A stretch of 24,860 nucleotides of DNA. Source: a virus. Shown here one piece after another: positions 1 to 7,349 of this stretch. The DNA lies in IMG/VR virus record IMGVR_UViG_3300007538_000167, positions 1 to 24,860 of that record. One strand, given 5' to 3'. The notes under the pieces are model-generated. The model was not told the origin of the DNA and ran no database searches. It saw nothing but the letters and a program-made list of their open reading frames with translations. A program made the position numbers and the translations under genes. How positions within the stretch are numbered: position 1 is the stretch's first letter; the number at the start of each line of letters is the position of its first letter.

Positions 1-36
1 ATTGTGGCTGGTGTTATTCGCCACTGGAACAATTGA
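1..36 (+). CDS. C-terminal tail of an upstream gene (partial)
   Basis: Reading from base 1 gives IVAGVIRHWNN and then TGA at 34-36, which looks like the end of a coding region entering from the left edge. The two other plus frames are also partly open here, so the frame choice is a guess. An imperfect hairpin (33-40 with 47-54, one G-T pair) follows immediately and would suit the end of a transcript. Nothing can be said about function. Confidence 0.3.
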   Translation: MVAGVIRHWNN

Positions 37-125
37 GTCTTGTTTGAGACTTAACACTTTCTCCCTACCATCCCTAGGCTCCAGGCAAAAGGTCTGCTAA
101 TCTTGGTGCGGCCTCCTGCACCCCT

Positions 126-449
126 ATGCCTGAGTTCTACTACAGCGACTACGACAATTATTTCGATCTCTTTATTAAGCACTCTGAAAAGATTGCTAAG
201 ATGATGTCTCAGTTGAATTATCAAATTACTGAGCTTGGCATGTCTCCAATGCCAAGTCAAGATTTGCTTCGTATTACTATTGATCTTCTTTATTATGTTG
301 ACCAAACATATAAAAAAGAAAACAAGATCTCCGATAAGTACGACGTTCTAGATTTCCCGACCTCTGATGAATTGCTTAATTCAATGCGATCTCTCCTCAA
401 AGAAGAACTTGATCGGTACTTGGGATCTAGCGATGCAACCAACCAATGA
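126..449 (+). CDS. hypothetical helical protein, 107 aa
   Basis: The ATG at 126 opens a 107-residue acidic protein. The N-terminus is rich in Tyr and Asp (residues 4-14), and the rest is predicted to be mostly helical, with no signal peptide or membrane segment. Its stop at 449 overlaps the next gene by 17 bases, which supports both genes being expressed as one plus-strand unit. No ribosome binding site is obvious in front of the ATG (the preceding bases are C-rich), so the start is not certain. I do not recognise the family. By position it is one of the small genes that precede the replication genes. Confidence 0.6.
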   Translation: MPEFYYSDYDNYFDLFIKHSEKIAKMMSQLNYQITELGMSPMPSQDLLRITIDLLYYVDQTYKKENKISDKYDVLDFPTSDELLNSMRSLLKEELDRYLGSSDATNQ

Positions 450-669
450 AACCGCTCAGTCCTGGATCTGTGATGTTGATGAGGAAGGTGTTCTTACCTT
501 CCCCGATGAACTCTGGGATCTCATGGGATGGAAAGAGGGTGACACTGTGGAGTTTGTTGACCAGGAAGATGGATCTTTTCTTCTCCAAAAGGTAGAAAAT
601 CCTGACAACCCTGCTTACACTGGAGTAGTTGAAAAAGCTACTCTTGAAACCAGTGATCAAGCTCCTTAA
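433..669 (+). CDS. AbrB/SpoVT-like swapped-hairpin domain protein
   Basis: An open frame begins further upstream, but the ATG at 433 is the sensible start because translation before it duplicates the 126-449 gene. The 78-residue protein carries a pattern typical of AbrB/MazE-type DNA-binding domains in residues 10-55: a D-E-x-G-V-L-T-F-P stretch, then ELWDLMGWKEGDTVEF, then a closing LLQK strand. In the family this fold dimerises and binds DNA, either as a transition-state regulator or as the antitoxin of a toxin pair. No toxin-like gene is next to it, so a stand-alone regulator is more likely (inference). Stand-alone proteins of this type occur in marine phages. The C-terminal 20 residues look disordered. 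Confidence 0.7.
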   Translation: MQPTNETAQSWICDVDEEGVLTFPDELWDLMGWKEGDTVEFVDQEDGSFLLQKVENPDNPAYTGVVEKATLETSDQAP

Positions 670-838
670 AGATAAATTAATCCGTAGGTTGAATGTACAT
701 CTGGTGTCTCGTTATGAGACGCCAGAAGTATCAACAGATTGGATTAATGGTTATCAACAAGCTATCAATGATTCTGAAAAGTTTCTTGATCAGCTTGAGA
801 TCTATGAACCCTACACTGAATGCGACTCTCAGAACTGA
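653..838 (+). CDS. hypothetical protein, about 61 aa, non-ATG start
   Basis: The frame is open from about 629 to the stop at 836-838 and has no ATG. GTG at 653 gives 61 residues and a short overlap with the upstream stop at 669. TTG at 629 would give 69 residues and has a GGAG-like sequence very close in front. The product has a basic start (KLLKDKLIRRLNVH) and then an acidic helical C-terminus (SEKFLDQLEIYEPY). Its end overlaps the next gene by 19 bases, as expected in this packed run. The family is not recognised, and start choice is the main doubt. Confidence 0.5.
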   Translation: MIKLLKDKLIRRLNVHLVSRYETPEVSTDWINGYQQAINDSEKFLDQLEIYEPYTECDSQN

Positions 839-1233
839 TCAACAAACTGCAGCGTTTTCATGATCTGTATCCACAGATTGATCCCCAGGTGACATTAACT
901 GAAGTAGCTTATTGTAGCTATGATAAAAACAAAAAAGAACCTGAGTTTTTCTGTCGTACCGTTGATAAGATTGGTTGTTTTGAATTGAAGACATTTTTGC
1001 ATATTCCTTCAGAACAACTCTTCTCAGAACGCGGTCCCTATCTAAACATCTTCTATGAGGGGGATGTCATTGATAAGCCAGAAGATTACTGGAAAAACAA
1101 TTACTTTGCTCAACATGCAAACAAACAAACTCGGTCAACTAATTCAAGCAGCTGCTCAGCACCAGACGCAGGAACTCCAATGGATCAGCAACCTTTATCA
1201 GAAGAGGTTGAAGACTCTTATGGAAACAAATGA
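820..1233 (+). CDS. hypothetical protein with phage-type LSELI N-terminus
   Basis: The ATG at 820 gives 137 residues beginning MRLSELINKLQRFHDLYPQIDPQVTL. This helix followed by a short strand is a common start in small phage proteins. Residues 1-98 look folded (mixed alpha/beta, with an aromatic-rich segment around FYEGDVIDKPEDYW). The last 35-40 residues are low-complexity, rich in Ser, Thr, Gln and Glu. They coincide with another open frame at 1115-1288 that looks more protein-like, so the tail here may be a tolerated by-product of an overlap. The stop at 1231-1233 overlaps the ATG of the next gene (ATGA). Function unknown. Confidence 0.6.
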   Translation: MRLSELINKLQRFHDLYPQIDPQVTLTEVAYCSYDKNKKEPEFFCRTVDKIGCFELKTFLHIPSEQLFSERGPYLNIFYEGDVIDKPEDYWKNNYFAQHANKQTRSTNSSSCSAPDAGTPMDQQPLSEEVEDSYGNK

Positions 1234-1288
1234 GAAATATAATGAATGGAAGAACCTTAATTCCAATGAAAACGCACAAACCACTTGA
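1115..1288 (+). CDS. small helical protein, 57 aa, overlapping both neighbours
   Basis: ATG at 1115 opens a 57-residue frame, MQTNKLGQLIQAAAQHQTQE..., rich in Gln, Asn and Lys and predicted to be one long amphipathic helix. It overlaps the end of the 820 gene by 119 bases in another frame and the start of the 1230 gene by 59 bases. Its codons look ordinary and its sequence is less like random translation than the overlapped tail of the 820 gene. That suggests it is real, but the double overlap lowers confidence. No family is recognised. Confidence 0.4.
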   Translation: MQTNKLGQLIQAAAQHQTQELQWISNLYQKRLKTLMETNEKYNEWKNLNSNENAQTT

Positions 1289-1493
1289 CCTCCAGCAACC
1301 TGACTGGGTGTGTCGTGATTGTGGTGGACAGTGGGGACTGTGGTGGGACGGTGGTAACTACTCCGGCCCACCTCATCACTGTGCTACTTACCATAACGGA
1401 TACTGCGGTGTCTGCGGTAAGAAGACCGGTGTAACAGAGGCTCGTGATTATGGTGGTTTAAAAGAAGGTTGGCATAAACCTTTGGTAAACTAA
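1230..1493 (+). CDS. zinc-ribbon protein of a cyanophage type
   Basis: The protein has two Cys pairs around a Trp- and Gly-rich stretch: W-V-C-R-D-C-G-G near residues 26-33 and C-G-V-C-G-K near residues 59-64, then VTEARDYGGL. Two C-x2-C pairs of this form make a zinc ribbon, and small proteins with this layout and the VTEARD(F/Y)GG ending occur in cyanophages (recalled family knowledge). The start could be the ATG at 1230, which overlaps the upstream stop (ATGA), or the ATG at 1266, which gives MKTHKPLDL and trims 12 residues that look less natural. Likely nucleic-acid or protein binding; no enzymatic motif is seen. Confidence 0.65.
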   Translation: MRNIMNGRTLIPMKTHKPLDLQQPDWVCRDCGGQWGLWWDGGNYSGPPHHCATYHNGYCGVCGKKTGVTEARDYGGLKEGWHKPLVN

Positions 1494-1512
1494 AAGAAAT
1501 ACTTCGTTATTC

Positions 1513-1689
1513 ATGGAAGATCGTACTGAAGATCGCAAGGTTGACCGCGATACCGTTGAGCGCACCAAAGGTAAGCTCATGCAAAAAGCTGCTGAAAAGC
1601 GTAGTGAGAAAGAATCTGGTGGTAACAGTGGCGTAGAAACTGCTCGCCGTCGTTATGAAGAAAATCGTCGTCTCCAGGGTGTTGGCTGA
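1513..1689 (+). CDS. small highly charged protein, 58 aa
   Basis: ATG at 1513 to TGA at 1687-1689 gives 58 residues, starting MEDRTEDRKVDRDTVERTKG and ending RRYEENRRLQGVG. More than half the residues are charged, with Lys/Arg and Asp/Glu intermixed, and no hydrophobic core is visible. This suggests a disordered or helical nucleic-acid-associated peptide (inference). It fits between the 1493 stop and the promoter/operator at 1692 without overlap, and codon use matches the neighbours. It is below common gene-length cut-offs and is easily missed. Confidence 0.55.
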   Translation: MEDRTEDRKVDRDTVERTKGKLMQKAAEKRSEKESGGNSGVETARRRYEENRRLQGVG

Positions 1690-1691
1690 CG

Positions 1692-1719
1692 TTGCAAGTT
1701 AGTTAATACTTGCTAGTTT
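1692..1719 (+). promoter_or_regulatory. promoter-like site with palindrome in the spacer
   Basis: TTGCAA (1692-1697), 16 bases, then TAGTTT (1714-1719) resembles a sigma70-type promoter facing the 1743 gene. An inverted repeat GCAAGT (1694-1699) / ACTTGC (1708-1713) lies across the spacer and -35 box, as expected of a repressor operator. The winged-helix gene at 1990 is two genes downstream and is a candidate regulator (inference). Confidence 0.4.
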
Positions 1720-1742
1720 GGTGCTGTCGGCTTCTCTTTTAT

Positions 1743-1982
1743 ATGGCCCGCAGCACTAAACAAATTCGTTTTAAAGGTAAACCCTCCGAAATCCTGGAAC
1801 CAATTGAGTTCGAGGGTTACACCATCAAGTCCCTTCGCCATGGGGTGACGGGACATGTTCTTTATTGCGCTCCTAGTGAGGAGTATGAATGGGAAGGCTG
1901 TTGGGGTATGGACCTTGAAACAGCTAAAAAGAATGTGCTGAAATTTAAAGAAGCACAGCAGTTACAATCGAGTCAGACTTGA
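1743..1982 (+). CDS. hypothetical protein, 79 aa
   Basis: The frame opens at 1710, but the ATG at 1743 (MARSTKQIRFKGK) is the better start because the upstream residues would read through promoter-like DNA. The protein is basic at its N-terminus. The middle looks beta-rich (EFEGYTIKSLRHGVTGHVLYC), followed by a Trp-containing segment (YEWEGCWGMDLETAKKNV) and a helix. It may be a small DNA- or protein-binding fold, but I recognise no family. It is the first gene after the promoter-like site and is followed after 7 bases by the winged-helix gene, probably in the same transcript. Confidence 0.6.
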   Translation: MARSTKQIRFKGKPSEILEPIEFEGYTIKSLRHGVTGHVLYCAPSEEYEWEGCWGMDLETAKKNVLKFKEAQQLQSSQT

Positions 1983-1989
1983 ATTAAGC

Positions 1990-2250
1990 ATGGGACCGGC
2001 AAAGAATGACTTGATGGATGATCTTGCAATCTCCATCTATGAATACTTACACCAGGAGGCAACTGCCTTTCATGGTTCTTTGCTGGTCCTTATGCCAATC
2101 ACTAAGATTGCAAAACAATTTGAACGCAACCACCGCACTATTACACGCCGCTTAACTGCTCTTAAACATGAAGGGTTGATTCAACCTATCATCAAAAAAG
2201 ATTACGTTACTCTGTATAGTGTAGCTAGCTTGGAGGATTCTGATGAGTGA
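1990..2250 (+). CDS. winged helix-turn-helix regulator, 86 aa
   Basis: The ATG at 1990 gives MGPAKNDLMDDLAISIYEYL and onward. Residues about 36-65 read ITKIAKQF-ERNHRTITRRLTALKHEGLI, a clear helix-turn-helix: a first helix, a turn, then a recognition helix with RTITRRLTAL, followed by a wing (IIKKDYVTLYSV). This fits MarR/GntR-like or replication-initiator winged helices in which strand and recognition helix sit next to each other. It has no ligand-binding domain and is likely a simple DNA-binding protein. It may act on the palindromic promoter at 1692 or on the replication genes downstream (inference). It overlaps the next gene by 8 bases. Confidence 0.7.
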   Translation: MGPAKNDLMDDLAISIYEYLHQEATAFHGSLLVLMPITKIAKQFERNHRTITRRLTALKHEGLIQPIIKKDYVTLYSVASLEDSDE

Positions 2251-2536
2251 ACGAGAACAAAACCCCGTTGCTGATCTCACGTTCCTTCTGGGCAGCTTCA
2301 CTGATAACGGACGCTCGCTAAGGTCTTTTGTGAACCATCCCCAGGAATTAGCCATTACCATCTTGGTTTCTGGCCTGCTGGCTAACTCCAGGTGGGCTAT
2401 GGATCCTGAAGACGCTATTAAAACTGCTTTTGTTATTCACGAAAAGATACAGAAAGAGGTCCAAAACTACCAATCTCTGAAGTTCGTGAATAATGTGGAG
2501 GGGTGCTTCCGCCGTCCTGAACTCACAGAAGAATGA
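2243..2536 (+). CDS. hypothetical helical protein, 97 aa
   Basis: The ATG at 2243 is preceded by a GGAGGATTC stretch that makes a good ribosome binding site, and it overlaps the winged-helix gene by 8 bases. The protein has a hydrophobic helical middle (ELAITILVSGLLANSRWAM) too broken by polar residues to be a clear membrane span, then an amphipathic helix (AIKTAFVIHEKIQKEVQNY). The C-terminus overlaps the next start by 4 bases (ATGA). The family is not recognised. Its place in a tightly coupled run suggests co-translation with the regulator. Confidence 0.6.
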   Translation: MSEREQNPVADLTFLLGSFTDNGRSLRSFVNHPQELAITILVSGLLANSRWAMDPEDAIKTAFVIHEKIQKEVQNYQSLKFVNNVEGCFRRPELTEE

Positions 2537-2775
2537 AACTTCCTTTCTACTTCGATGTTGACATCGAGTGGGGTCATGTCAGGGTTGGTCCCATGATTCT
2601 CACTTGGTTTAATTCAGACACCAGTTGGGACTCCTGGGGCAGCGTTGATATCCTTTGGAATTTTAACTATTCCTTCCTTTTTGCTTTCCACGAATTTGTC
2701 CACCGTCCTTTCATTAAGGTCAGGAAGCTAGATCCTGAAATTTCAACAGCTTTGAGGGGGTCTAAAGAGCTGTAA
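2533..2775 (+). CDS. hypothetical Trp/Phe-rich protein, 80 aa
   Basis: The ATG at 2533 overlaps the upstream stop by 4 bases. The protein is unusually aromatic, with five Trp and more than ten Phe/Tyr in 80 residues: FYFDVDIEW, ILTWFNSDTSWDSWG and FNYSFLFAFHEF. The alternating pattern suggests a beta sheet followed by an amphipathic segment rather than a membrane helix. The C-terminus is basic (RPFIKVRKLD). No family is recognised. It is the last gene before the second promoter-like site at 2780. Confidence 0.55.
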   Translation: MKLPFYFDVDIEWGHVRVGPMILTWFNSDTSWDSWGSVDILWNFNYSFLFAFHEFVHRPFIKVRKLDPEISTALRGSKEL

Positions 2776-2779
2776 CTCC

Positions 2780-2807
2780 TTGCAACTACAGGAATTCCTG
2801 CTACATT
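2780..2807 (+). promoter_or_regulatory. promoter-like site upstream of the nuclease gene
   Basis: TTGCAA (2780-2785), 16 bases, TACATT (2802-2807), about 22 bases before the ATG at 2829. The spacer holds a perfect 12-base palindrome, CAGGAATTCCTG (2789-2800). The GAATTCCTG core recurs inside the promoter-like site at 9931-9960, which supports a shared phage control element. Confidence 0.45.
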
Positions 2808-2828
2808 GCGTGGACTTGGGTTCCCTGG

Positions 2829-3746
2829 ATGCCTGCTGTTCTGGATGAAATTGCTGCAGACGTTAGCTTCATAGAGGAACTAGAGCGCAAGATTTATACG
2901 CCGTACTCTAAAACTGCATCGTATGAGCAGTTTTTGGATTACCGGTCCGAAGGAGATACTCGCTTAACCGTTAACGGAAGCCGCCATTACAAGACTCCGT
3001 ATGGTGCTCTACCGTCAGTTACTACCATCCTGTCAGCTACAGGTGGTAATAAAGCTGCATTAGAACGCTGGGCTAAGAAAAATCCTGGTGGTCGAGAAGC
3101 TGCTGCCGCCAGGGGAACCAAGGTTCACTCCCTGATGGAGGAGTATCTGCTTGGGATCAATAAGAATCCACAGATTGATGACCCTGAGATTGCTGAGTTT
3201 TGGTCTGGACTGCCAGAAAATTTAGACAAACTTGGTCGTGTTATCTGGGCGGAGTCACCTGTGGGTGACGCGTATCCTTGGACAAAGGGAGGAGACGGTG
3301 TTAGCAGAGTATGGCATCCTGGAGTCCATGAAACTGAGACATGGGGATTTGCAGGGGCTCCAGATATTGTTGCAGAATATAAAGGCAAGGTTGTTCTTGG
3401 TGACCTCAAAACTAGTAATGGTCCCTACTATGGTAAGTGGCCTGGTCCAGATTGTCCAAAAAACGAGTACGGAATGAGGCGTGCTGGTTTTATGAAATAT
3501 CAGAAATGTTTAATGCAATTAGGTGCTTATGCTATGGCATTAGAGCACACTGTTGGCATTATTCCAGAGATTCTTATGATTTTTGTAGCTACTAGGGAAC
3601 GTTCTCAAGTGTTTGCTGTTCAGGGTGGCACCATCGAGAAGTACAAGAACAAGTGGTTAGATGCTGTAAACAAGTATTATTCTGAGATTCTTCCGGCTCT
3701 TGCTGAGACTGAAATTGATATGGAAGTAGTCAACGGCGACACTTGA
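2829..3746 (+). CDS. PD-(D/E)XK exonuclease, RecB/Cas4-like
   Basis: The 305-residue protein carries the ordered motifs of this nuclease fold. RGTKVHSLMEEYL has its His at about residue 100. A GAPD stretch has the metal-binding Asp near 179. VVLGDLKTS has Asp 192 and Lys 194, the D-x-K catalytic pair. MQLGAYAMALE (Gln 230, Tyr 234) is the QxxxY motif of the RecB branch. Family knowledge: such phage proteins trim DNA ends during recombination or replication, or degrade host DNA. It lies directly upstream of the primase-helicase and is probably part of the replication module. The ATG at 2829 follows the promoter-like site at 2780 and lacks a strong ribosome binding site. Family call is firm; exact role is inferred. 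Confidence 0.85.
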   Translation: MPAVLDEIAADVSFIEELERKIYTPYSKTASYEQFLDYRSEGDTRLTVNGSRHYKTPYGALPSVTTILSATGGNKAALERWAKKNPGGREAAAARGTKVHSLMEEYLLGINKNPQIDDPEIAEFWSGLPENLDKLGRVIWAESPVGDAYPWTKGGDGVSRVWHPGVHETETWGFAGAPDIVAEYKGKVVLGDLKTSNGPYYGKWPGPDCPKNEYGMRRAGFMKYQKCLMQLGAYAMALEHTVGIIPEILMIFVATRERSQVFAVQGGTIEKYKNKWLDAVNKYYSEILPALAETEIDMEVVNGDT

Positions 3747-3804
3747 AGTACAGGTTTCTGCCCCGTACATTAGAGGTACGAAGAAAAACGGTTGATCCTA
3801 CACC

Positions 3805-3819
3805 AGCGTTGAAAACGCT
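3805..3819 (+). other. small hairpin in the nuclease-primase gap
   Basis: The 119-base gap 3747-3865 holds a perfect 6-bp hairpin, AGCGTT-GAA-AACGCT. It has no T-run after it, so it is not a typical terminator, and I see no convincing promoter here. It lies about 45 bases before the GTG start of the primase gene and could affect its translation. Confidence 0.3.
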
Positions 3820-3865
3820 TGCTACGTTGGCTCTGCCGTCTCCCTCTGACCTGCCATAACCTCCT

Positions 3866-6502
3866 GTGACGACTGCAACGCCTGAGCCCAAACCTCCTCA
3901 TAAGCACCTTGCTCCAGGGCAGATCAACCTTGATCTCATCCCTGTTGATTTCCCCCTAACTCCCCTGCAAGGTAAGAAAGCTTATCTTCCTGGCTGGACT
4001 CAGGATCCCAAGACAGTCAATGAAATCCGTAAAGAAATTGAAGAAGGTCGCGCTACAGGTGTTGGTCTCCTTTGCGGTCAGTGCAGTAACGATCTTGCTC
4101 TAATCTTTGTTGATATTGATGGGGAAGAAGCTATCCCCGTCATTGAAGAGCTGGGTGGTGGTCCCCTCGAAGAGATTTTCCCGCCAACACTGACGATCAC
4201 CAGTGGTAAACCTGGGAAGCTACGGATGCTTTTTCAGGTGCCGCCGCATCGTGTGCAGCAGTTGCCGGATAAAGCAACACTTAAGATCGGTAAGGCGCCA
4301 TGGGAAATCCTATGGAGGTCCCGTCAAGGTGCATTGATGGGTGCACACCCCGATACAGAAGGGTATCGCACTCTTCCGCACGGTGGATTTGAATATGCCA
4401 AGCGGCTTCCTGAGATGCCTGAGTGGCTCTATGAAGCTATCGCACGGGCATACCCTAGCAGCCGTTATAAGAAACCAATCTCACCTGTTGGTGCTGTTAT
4501 TACACAGAGCATCACCATTAATTATGATAACGATAGCAAATTCTTCCTTGAAAGTATCATTGAAGAAGCACTTGACTATCTACAATACCTCAGTGTTGAA
4601 CGCGCTGATGATTATGAGGAGTGGCTTGCTGTTGGCATGTCACTCCACCAGATTGATGACAGCCTGCTAGAAGCTTGGATTGAGTGGTCCTCTCAATCTG
4701 AGCACTTTGAAGATGGTGCTTGTGAGCAAAAGTGGAGCACCTTTGAACGGCTTCCAGGTGGTCCAAACCCTGATGGCGCCAGAGGTCTCAAGACGCTTCG
4801 AGCTAAGGCCAAGGAGGATGGCTTCATTGATATGGGCGGTTTTACTGTGCCCAACATTGAAACTATCAACAAGAAACTAGGTGATGCAGAAGCTGGTGAC
4901 TTCCCAGCATTTATCTTTGATGGGCTCTTTGGTGAACTAGAAGATGAAGAAGACGGTGAACAGGAGTATCCTGAGGATCTGCAAGCCATCCTTGATGATG
5001 TTCGTGGTGGCTCCAGGAATCGGCGTTCTGTAAAGAAAGATAAAGGCAGCGAAAAGAAAGGAGCACGCAATCCTCCTGCTTCTGTACTGGCTGCTGACCT
5101 CCGTGATCACCCAGAAGCTTGCCTTTCAATCTGGCGGTATAACCCAACTTCTGATAGCTTCTTAAGATATAACAAAAATACAGGTGTCTGGAGCAAAGAG
5201 GATTACCCCAAGGAGTTTTGGCACACTGTTCAGTCCATTCTTGAAAGCACCAATCTCCCTGGTGGGCATAGTACTCATCTTATTTCTGATGTCGTTACCC
5301 TTCTTCAGTACCACCTCACTGAGGTTCGATGGGATCAAAACTCCGAGAATCTTGCGTTCCGTAACGGTGTCTACAACCTCTACACGGGTGACTTTGTAGA
5401 ACACTCCCCTGAAAACTACATTACCTGGGGACTTGATATTGATTACGCGCCAGAGGTTGATCCTGGTCCGATTACTGAGTGGCTTTATCGCACTCAATAT
5501 GGTGATGAAGCCAGGGTTAATGTGCTGCGGGCATGGTTGCGTGCTTGTTTAGTTGGCCGGGGTAATGAAATCCAGCGGTTCCTTGAGGTGATTGGTCCCG
5601 GTGGTCGTGGTAAATCTACCTTTGCTAACCTCTGCTGTGCCATGGTCGGTCATGGGAACTTTGCTAGCACTAACCTCAACCAGCTGGAGCAAAGCCGCTT
5701 TGAGTTGGCATCCATCAAAGGAAAACGTCTGACGCTGATCAATGATTCTGAACGGTATGGTGGTTCTGCTCAAAACTTCAAGGCGCTAACAGGTGGTGAC
5801 TCCGTTCGCTATGAAGAGAAGCTCAAGCCCATTGGTGAACCGTTTGTGTACACCGGTATGGTCATGGTGGTTGCTAACGAACCAATTCAGACCACAGATA
5901 ACACCAGTGGTTTGAGCCGTCGCCGACTCACTATTGAGTTCAACCGTCCTCTTTACGATAAAAATAGTGAAGCTAAGGACATGATCAAGATTGAAAATGG
6001 TTATATCAGCGGCTTATGGAAAGATTATTTACCCGGCTTAGTGAACTGGGTTCTTGCTATGGATGAACAGTCCATGCGCCAGTACCTGCTGGATACAGCT
6101 GAGATGGTACCTGCACTACGCCGCGTTCGTAATAATATCCTCCTCAACAGTAACAACCTCATTGAGTGGCTAAACTCTGAGATTGTGGTTGCTGATGTAG
6201 TGACTGCAGTGGGTAAGAAGATTCCCAATGGCGATAAGGAGCGTAACGAACGTTACTTCAATAGCCGCTATCATCTCTATCCCAGCTACTGTGAGTACTG
6301 TGAATCTACGGGTTCTAAAGCAGTTGGTCAGAAACGATTTATTAACTTGCTACTTGACTGCTGTAAAAACCAGCTGGGATTAGATGATGTTCGTACCTTC
6401 TCTAAAGCAGGTAAGAATTTTATTAAAGGTCTTGCAATCCGCGTATCTGATTCCAAATACGAGAACTACAAGACCATCCTTCCTGAAGGTAAAGATGAAT
6501 AA
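3866..6502 (+). CDS. primase-helicase: prim-pol domain plus D5/P4-type SF3 helicase
   Basis: The start is GTG at 3866 (MTTATPEPKPP), giving 878 residues. Residues about 20-190 match a bifunctional primase-polymerase: GVGLLCG, then FVDIDG with Asp 83 and Asp 85 as metal ligands, and LTITSGKPGKLRMLF. Residues about 235-310 (YEEWLAVGMSLHQIDDSLLEAWIEWS) resemble a PriCT_2 domain. An acidic, charged linker follows (about 350-400). The C-terminal half is a D5/P4-type helicase with FRNGVYNLYTGDF, Walker A GPGGRGKST (577-585) and a Walker B-like segment LTLINDSER (622-630). Family knowledge: such proteins open the origin, unwind DNA and lay primers. It is the main replication protein in view. No DNA polymerase appears in the window. 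Confidence 0.9.
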   Translation: MTTATPEPKPPHKHLAPGQINLDLIPVDFPLTPLQGKKAYLPGWTQDPKTVNEIRKEIEEGRATGVGLLCGQCSNDLALIFVDIDGEEAIPVIEELGGGPLEEIFPPTLTITSGKPGKLRMLFQVPPHRVQQLPDKATLKIGKAPWEILWRSRQGALMGAHPDTEGYRTLPHGGFEYAKRLPEMPEWLYEAIARAYPSSRYKKPISPVGAVITQSITINYDNDSKFFLESIIEEALDYLQYLSVERADDYEEWLAVGMSLHQIDDSLLEAWIEWSSQSEHFEDGACEQKWSTFERLPGGPNPDGARGLKTLRAKAKEDGFIDMGGFTVPNIETINKKLGDAEAGDFPAFIFDGLFGELEDEEDGEQEYPEDLQAILDDVRGGSRNRRSVKKDKGSEKKGARNPPASVLAADLRDHPEACLSIWRYNPTSDSFLRYNKNTGVWSKEDYPKEFWHTVQSILESTNLPGGHSTHLISDVVTLLQYHLTEVRWDQNSENLAFRNGVYNLYTGDFVEHSPENYITWGLDIDYAPEVDPGPITEWLYRTQYGDEARVNVLRAWLRACLVGRGNEIQRFLEVIGPGGRGKSTFANLCCAMVGHGNFASTNLNQLEQSRFELASIKGKRLTLINDSERYGGSAQNFKALTGGDSVRYEEKLKPIGEPFVYTGMVMVVANEPIQTTDNTSGLSRRRLTIEFNRPLYDKNSEAKDMIKIENGYISGLWKDYLPGLVNWVLAMDEQSMRQYLLDTAEMVPALRRVRNNILLNSNNLIEWLNSEIVVADVVTAVGKKIPNGDKERNERYFNSRYHLYPSYCEYCESTGSKAVGQKRFINLLLDCCKNQLGLDDVRTFSKAGKNFIKGLAIRVSDSKYENYKTILPEGKDE

Positions 6503-6516
6503 TGTTCCCGTTTGAG

Positions 6517-6545
6517 GGGATAATCGGATATTTTCCGATTATCCC
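6517..6545. terminator. perfect 12-bp hairpin between convergent genes
   Basis: Arms 6517-6528 and 6534-6545 pair perfectly (GGGATAATCGGA with TCCGATTATCCC) around a 5-base loop. It lies between the primase stop (6502) and the stop of the convergent S74 gene (6588), where a bidirectional terminator is expected. Neither strand has a clean T-run directly after the stem: the plus strand continues TTAAAAAA. Termination may therefore be weak, or the stem may protect the 3' ends. Confidence 0.6.
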
Positions 6546-6587
6546 TTAAAAAATCAACGCTAGGGAAGATCAGTACTGAAGGGGACT

Positions 6588-7349
6588 TCAAGCCTTGAGA
6601 GCTGCTATCTCAGCTTCCAAAGTTTCGACCTTGCTGATTAGCTTTTGGATTGCGCCGTACATGGCAGCGTAGAGTTGATCACTATTCAGGTCTCGGCAGT
6701 CTTCGATGACCTCCTCGCTGATTAGCTCACCCTTTTCAATCCGCTCTGGCTGCTCTTCGATGATGACGTTGCCGTTTTCGTCCAATTCTGCCGGAACAGC
6801 GGGAACGATGACTTCCTCGAAGATTTGGTTGTATTTGAACTTATGTTGGCGAACCGCCTTGGGAAATACAGCTTCAACGTCTTGCGCGATCCATCCAAGC
6901 TTGCGGCGATCATATGCTTGATCTTCTGTGTAAACCTCATCTTTCCACTTAAACCGTTTCAGTGGAATGTTCTTGACGGCTTCGTAGCAAAGATCAAGAT
7001 CGGCAAGCTCGATCTCCTCTTTGATGCGCTCGTCGGAAACAATCGTCCAGGTATTTGTGGAAGGTTTACCGGCAGAGTCCGTAGACAGTTCAAGTTGATA
7101 ACTGGGACTCGTAGTGCCGACCCCTACACGTCCTGAGGAGTTAATCGTAATCCGCTCGGTGCCACCTGTCGATACGGCTACAGTATCAGCAGCAGGGAAT
7201 AGTAAGCCGGTGTTACTATCACCTGTAGCTTGTAAAGCTGGTGCTGCAGCAGTACCTGCTTGAAGTGCAATATTACCTGATGTATCTAATTCAATATTAT
7301 TGCTAATGCTACTTGCATTCTTGAGATAAGTCGAGCTTAACGTACTCAT
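6588..7349 (-). CDS. tail fibre with C-terminal S74 intramolecular chaperone
   Basis: The 253-residue protein has a beta-rich fibre part (residues 1-95) with SNTGLLFPAADTVAVSTGGTERITINSSGRVGVGTTSP, a repeat style common in cyanophage fibres. The C-terminal peptidase S74 domain follows. It contains SDERIKEE (Ser 105, Lys 110), matching the Ser-Lys autocleavage dyad of the family, then LGWIAQDVEAVFP (151-163) and a terminal trimeric coiled coil (LYAAMYGAIQKLISKVETLEAEI). Family knowledge: the domain folds the fibre trimer and then cuts itself off. The start overlaps the upstream small gene by 4 bases. It is the last gene of the 9391-to-6588 minus run. Confidence 0.85.
   Translation of the reverse strand: MSTLSSTYLKNASSISNNIELDTSGNIALQAGTAAAPALQATGDSNTGLLFPAADTVAVSTGGTERITINSSGRVGVGTTSPSYQLELSTDSAGKPSTNTWTIVSDERIKEEIELADLDLCYEAVKNIPLKRFKWKDEVYTEDQAYDRRKLGWIAQDVEAVFPKAVRQHKFKYNQIFEEVIVPAVPAELDENGNVIIEEQPERIEKGELISEEVIEDCRDLNSDQLYAAMYGAIQKLISKVETLEAEIAALKA

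Noticed and set aside
4693-5147. Minus-strand open frames inside the primase gene
   Set aside because: Rich in Ser/Pro from complementing the acidic linker; no start context and no family.
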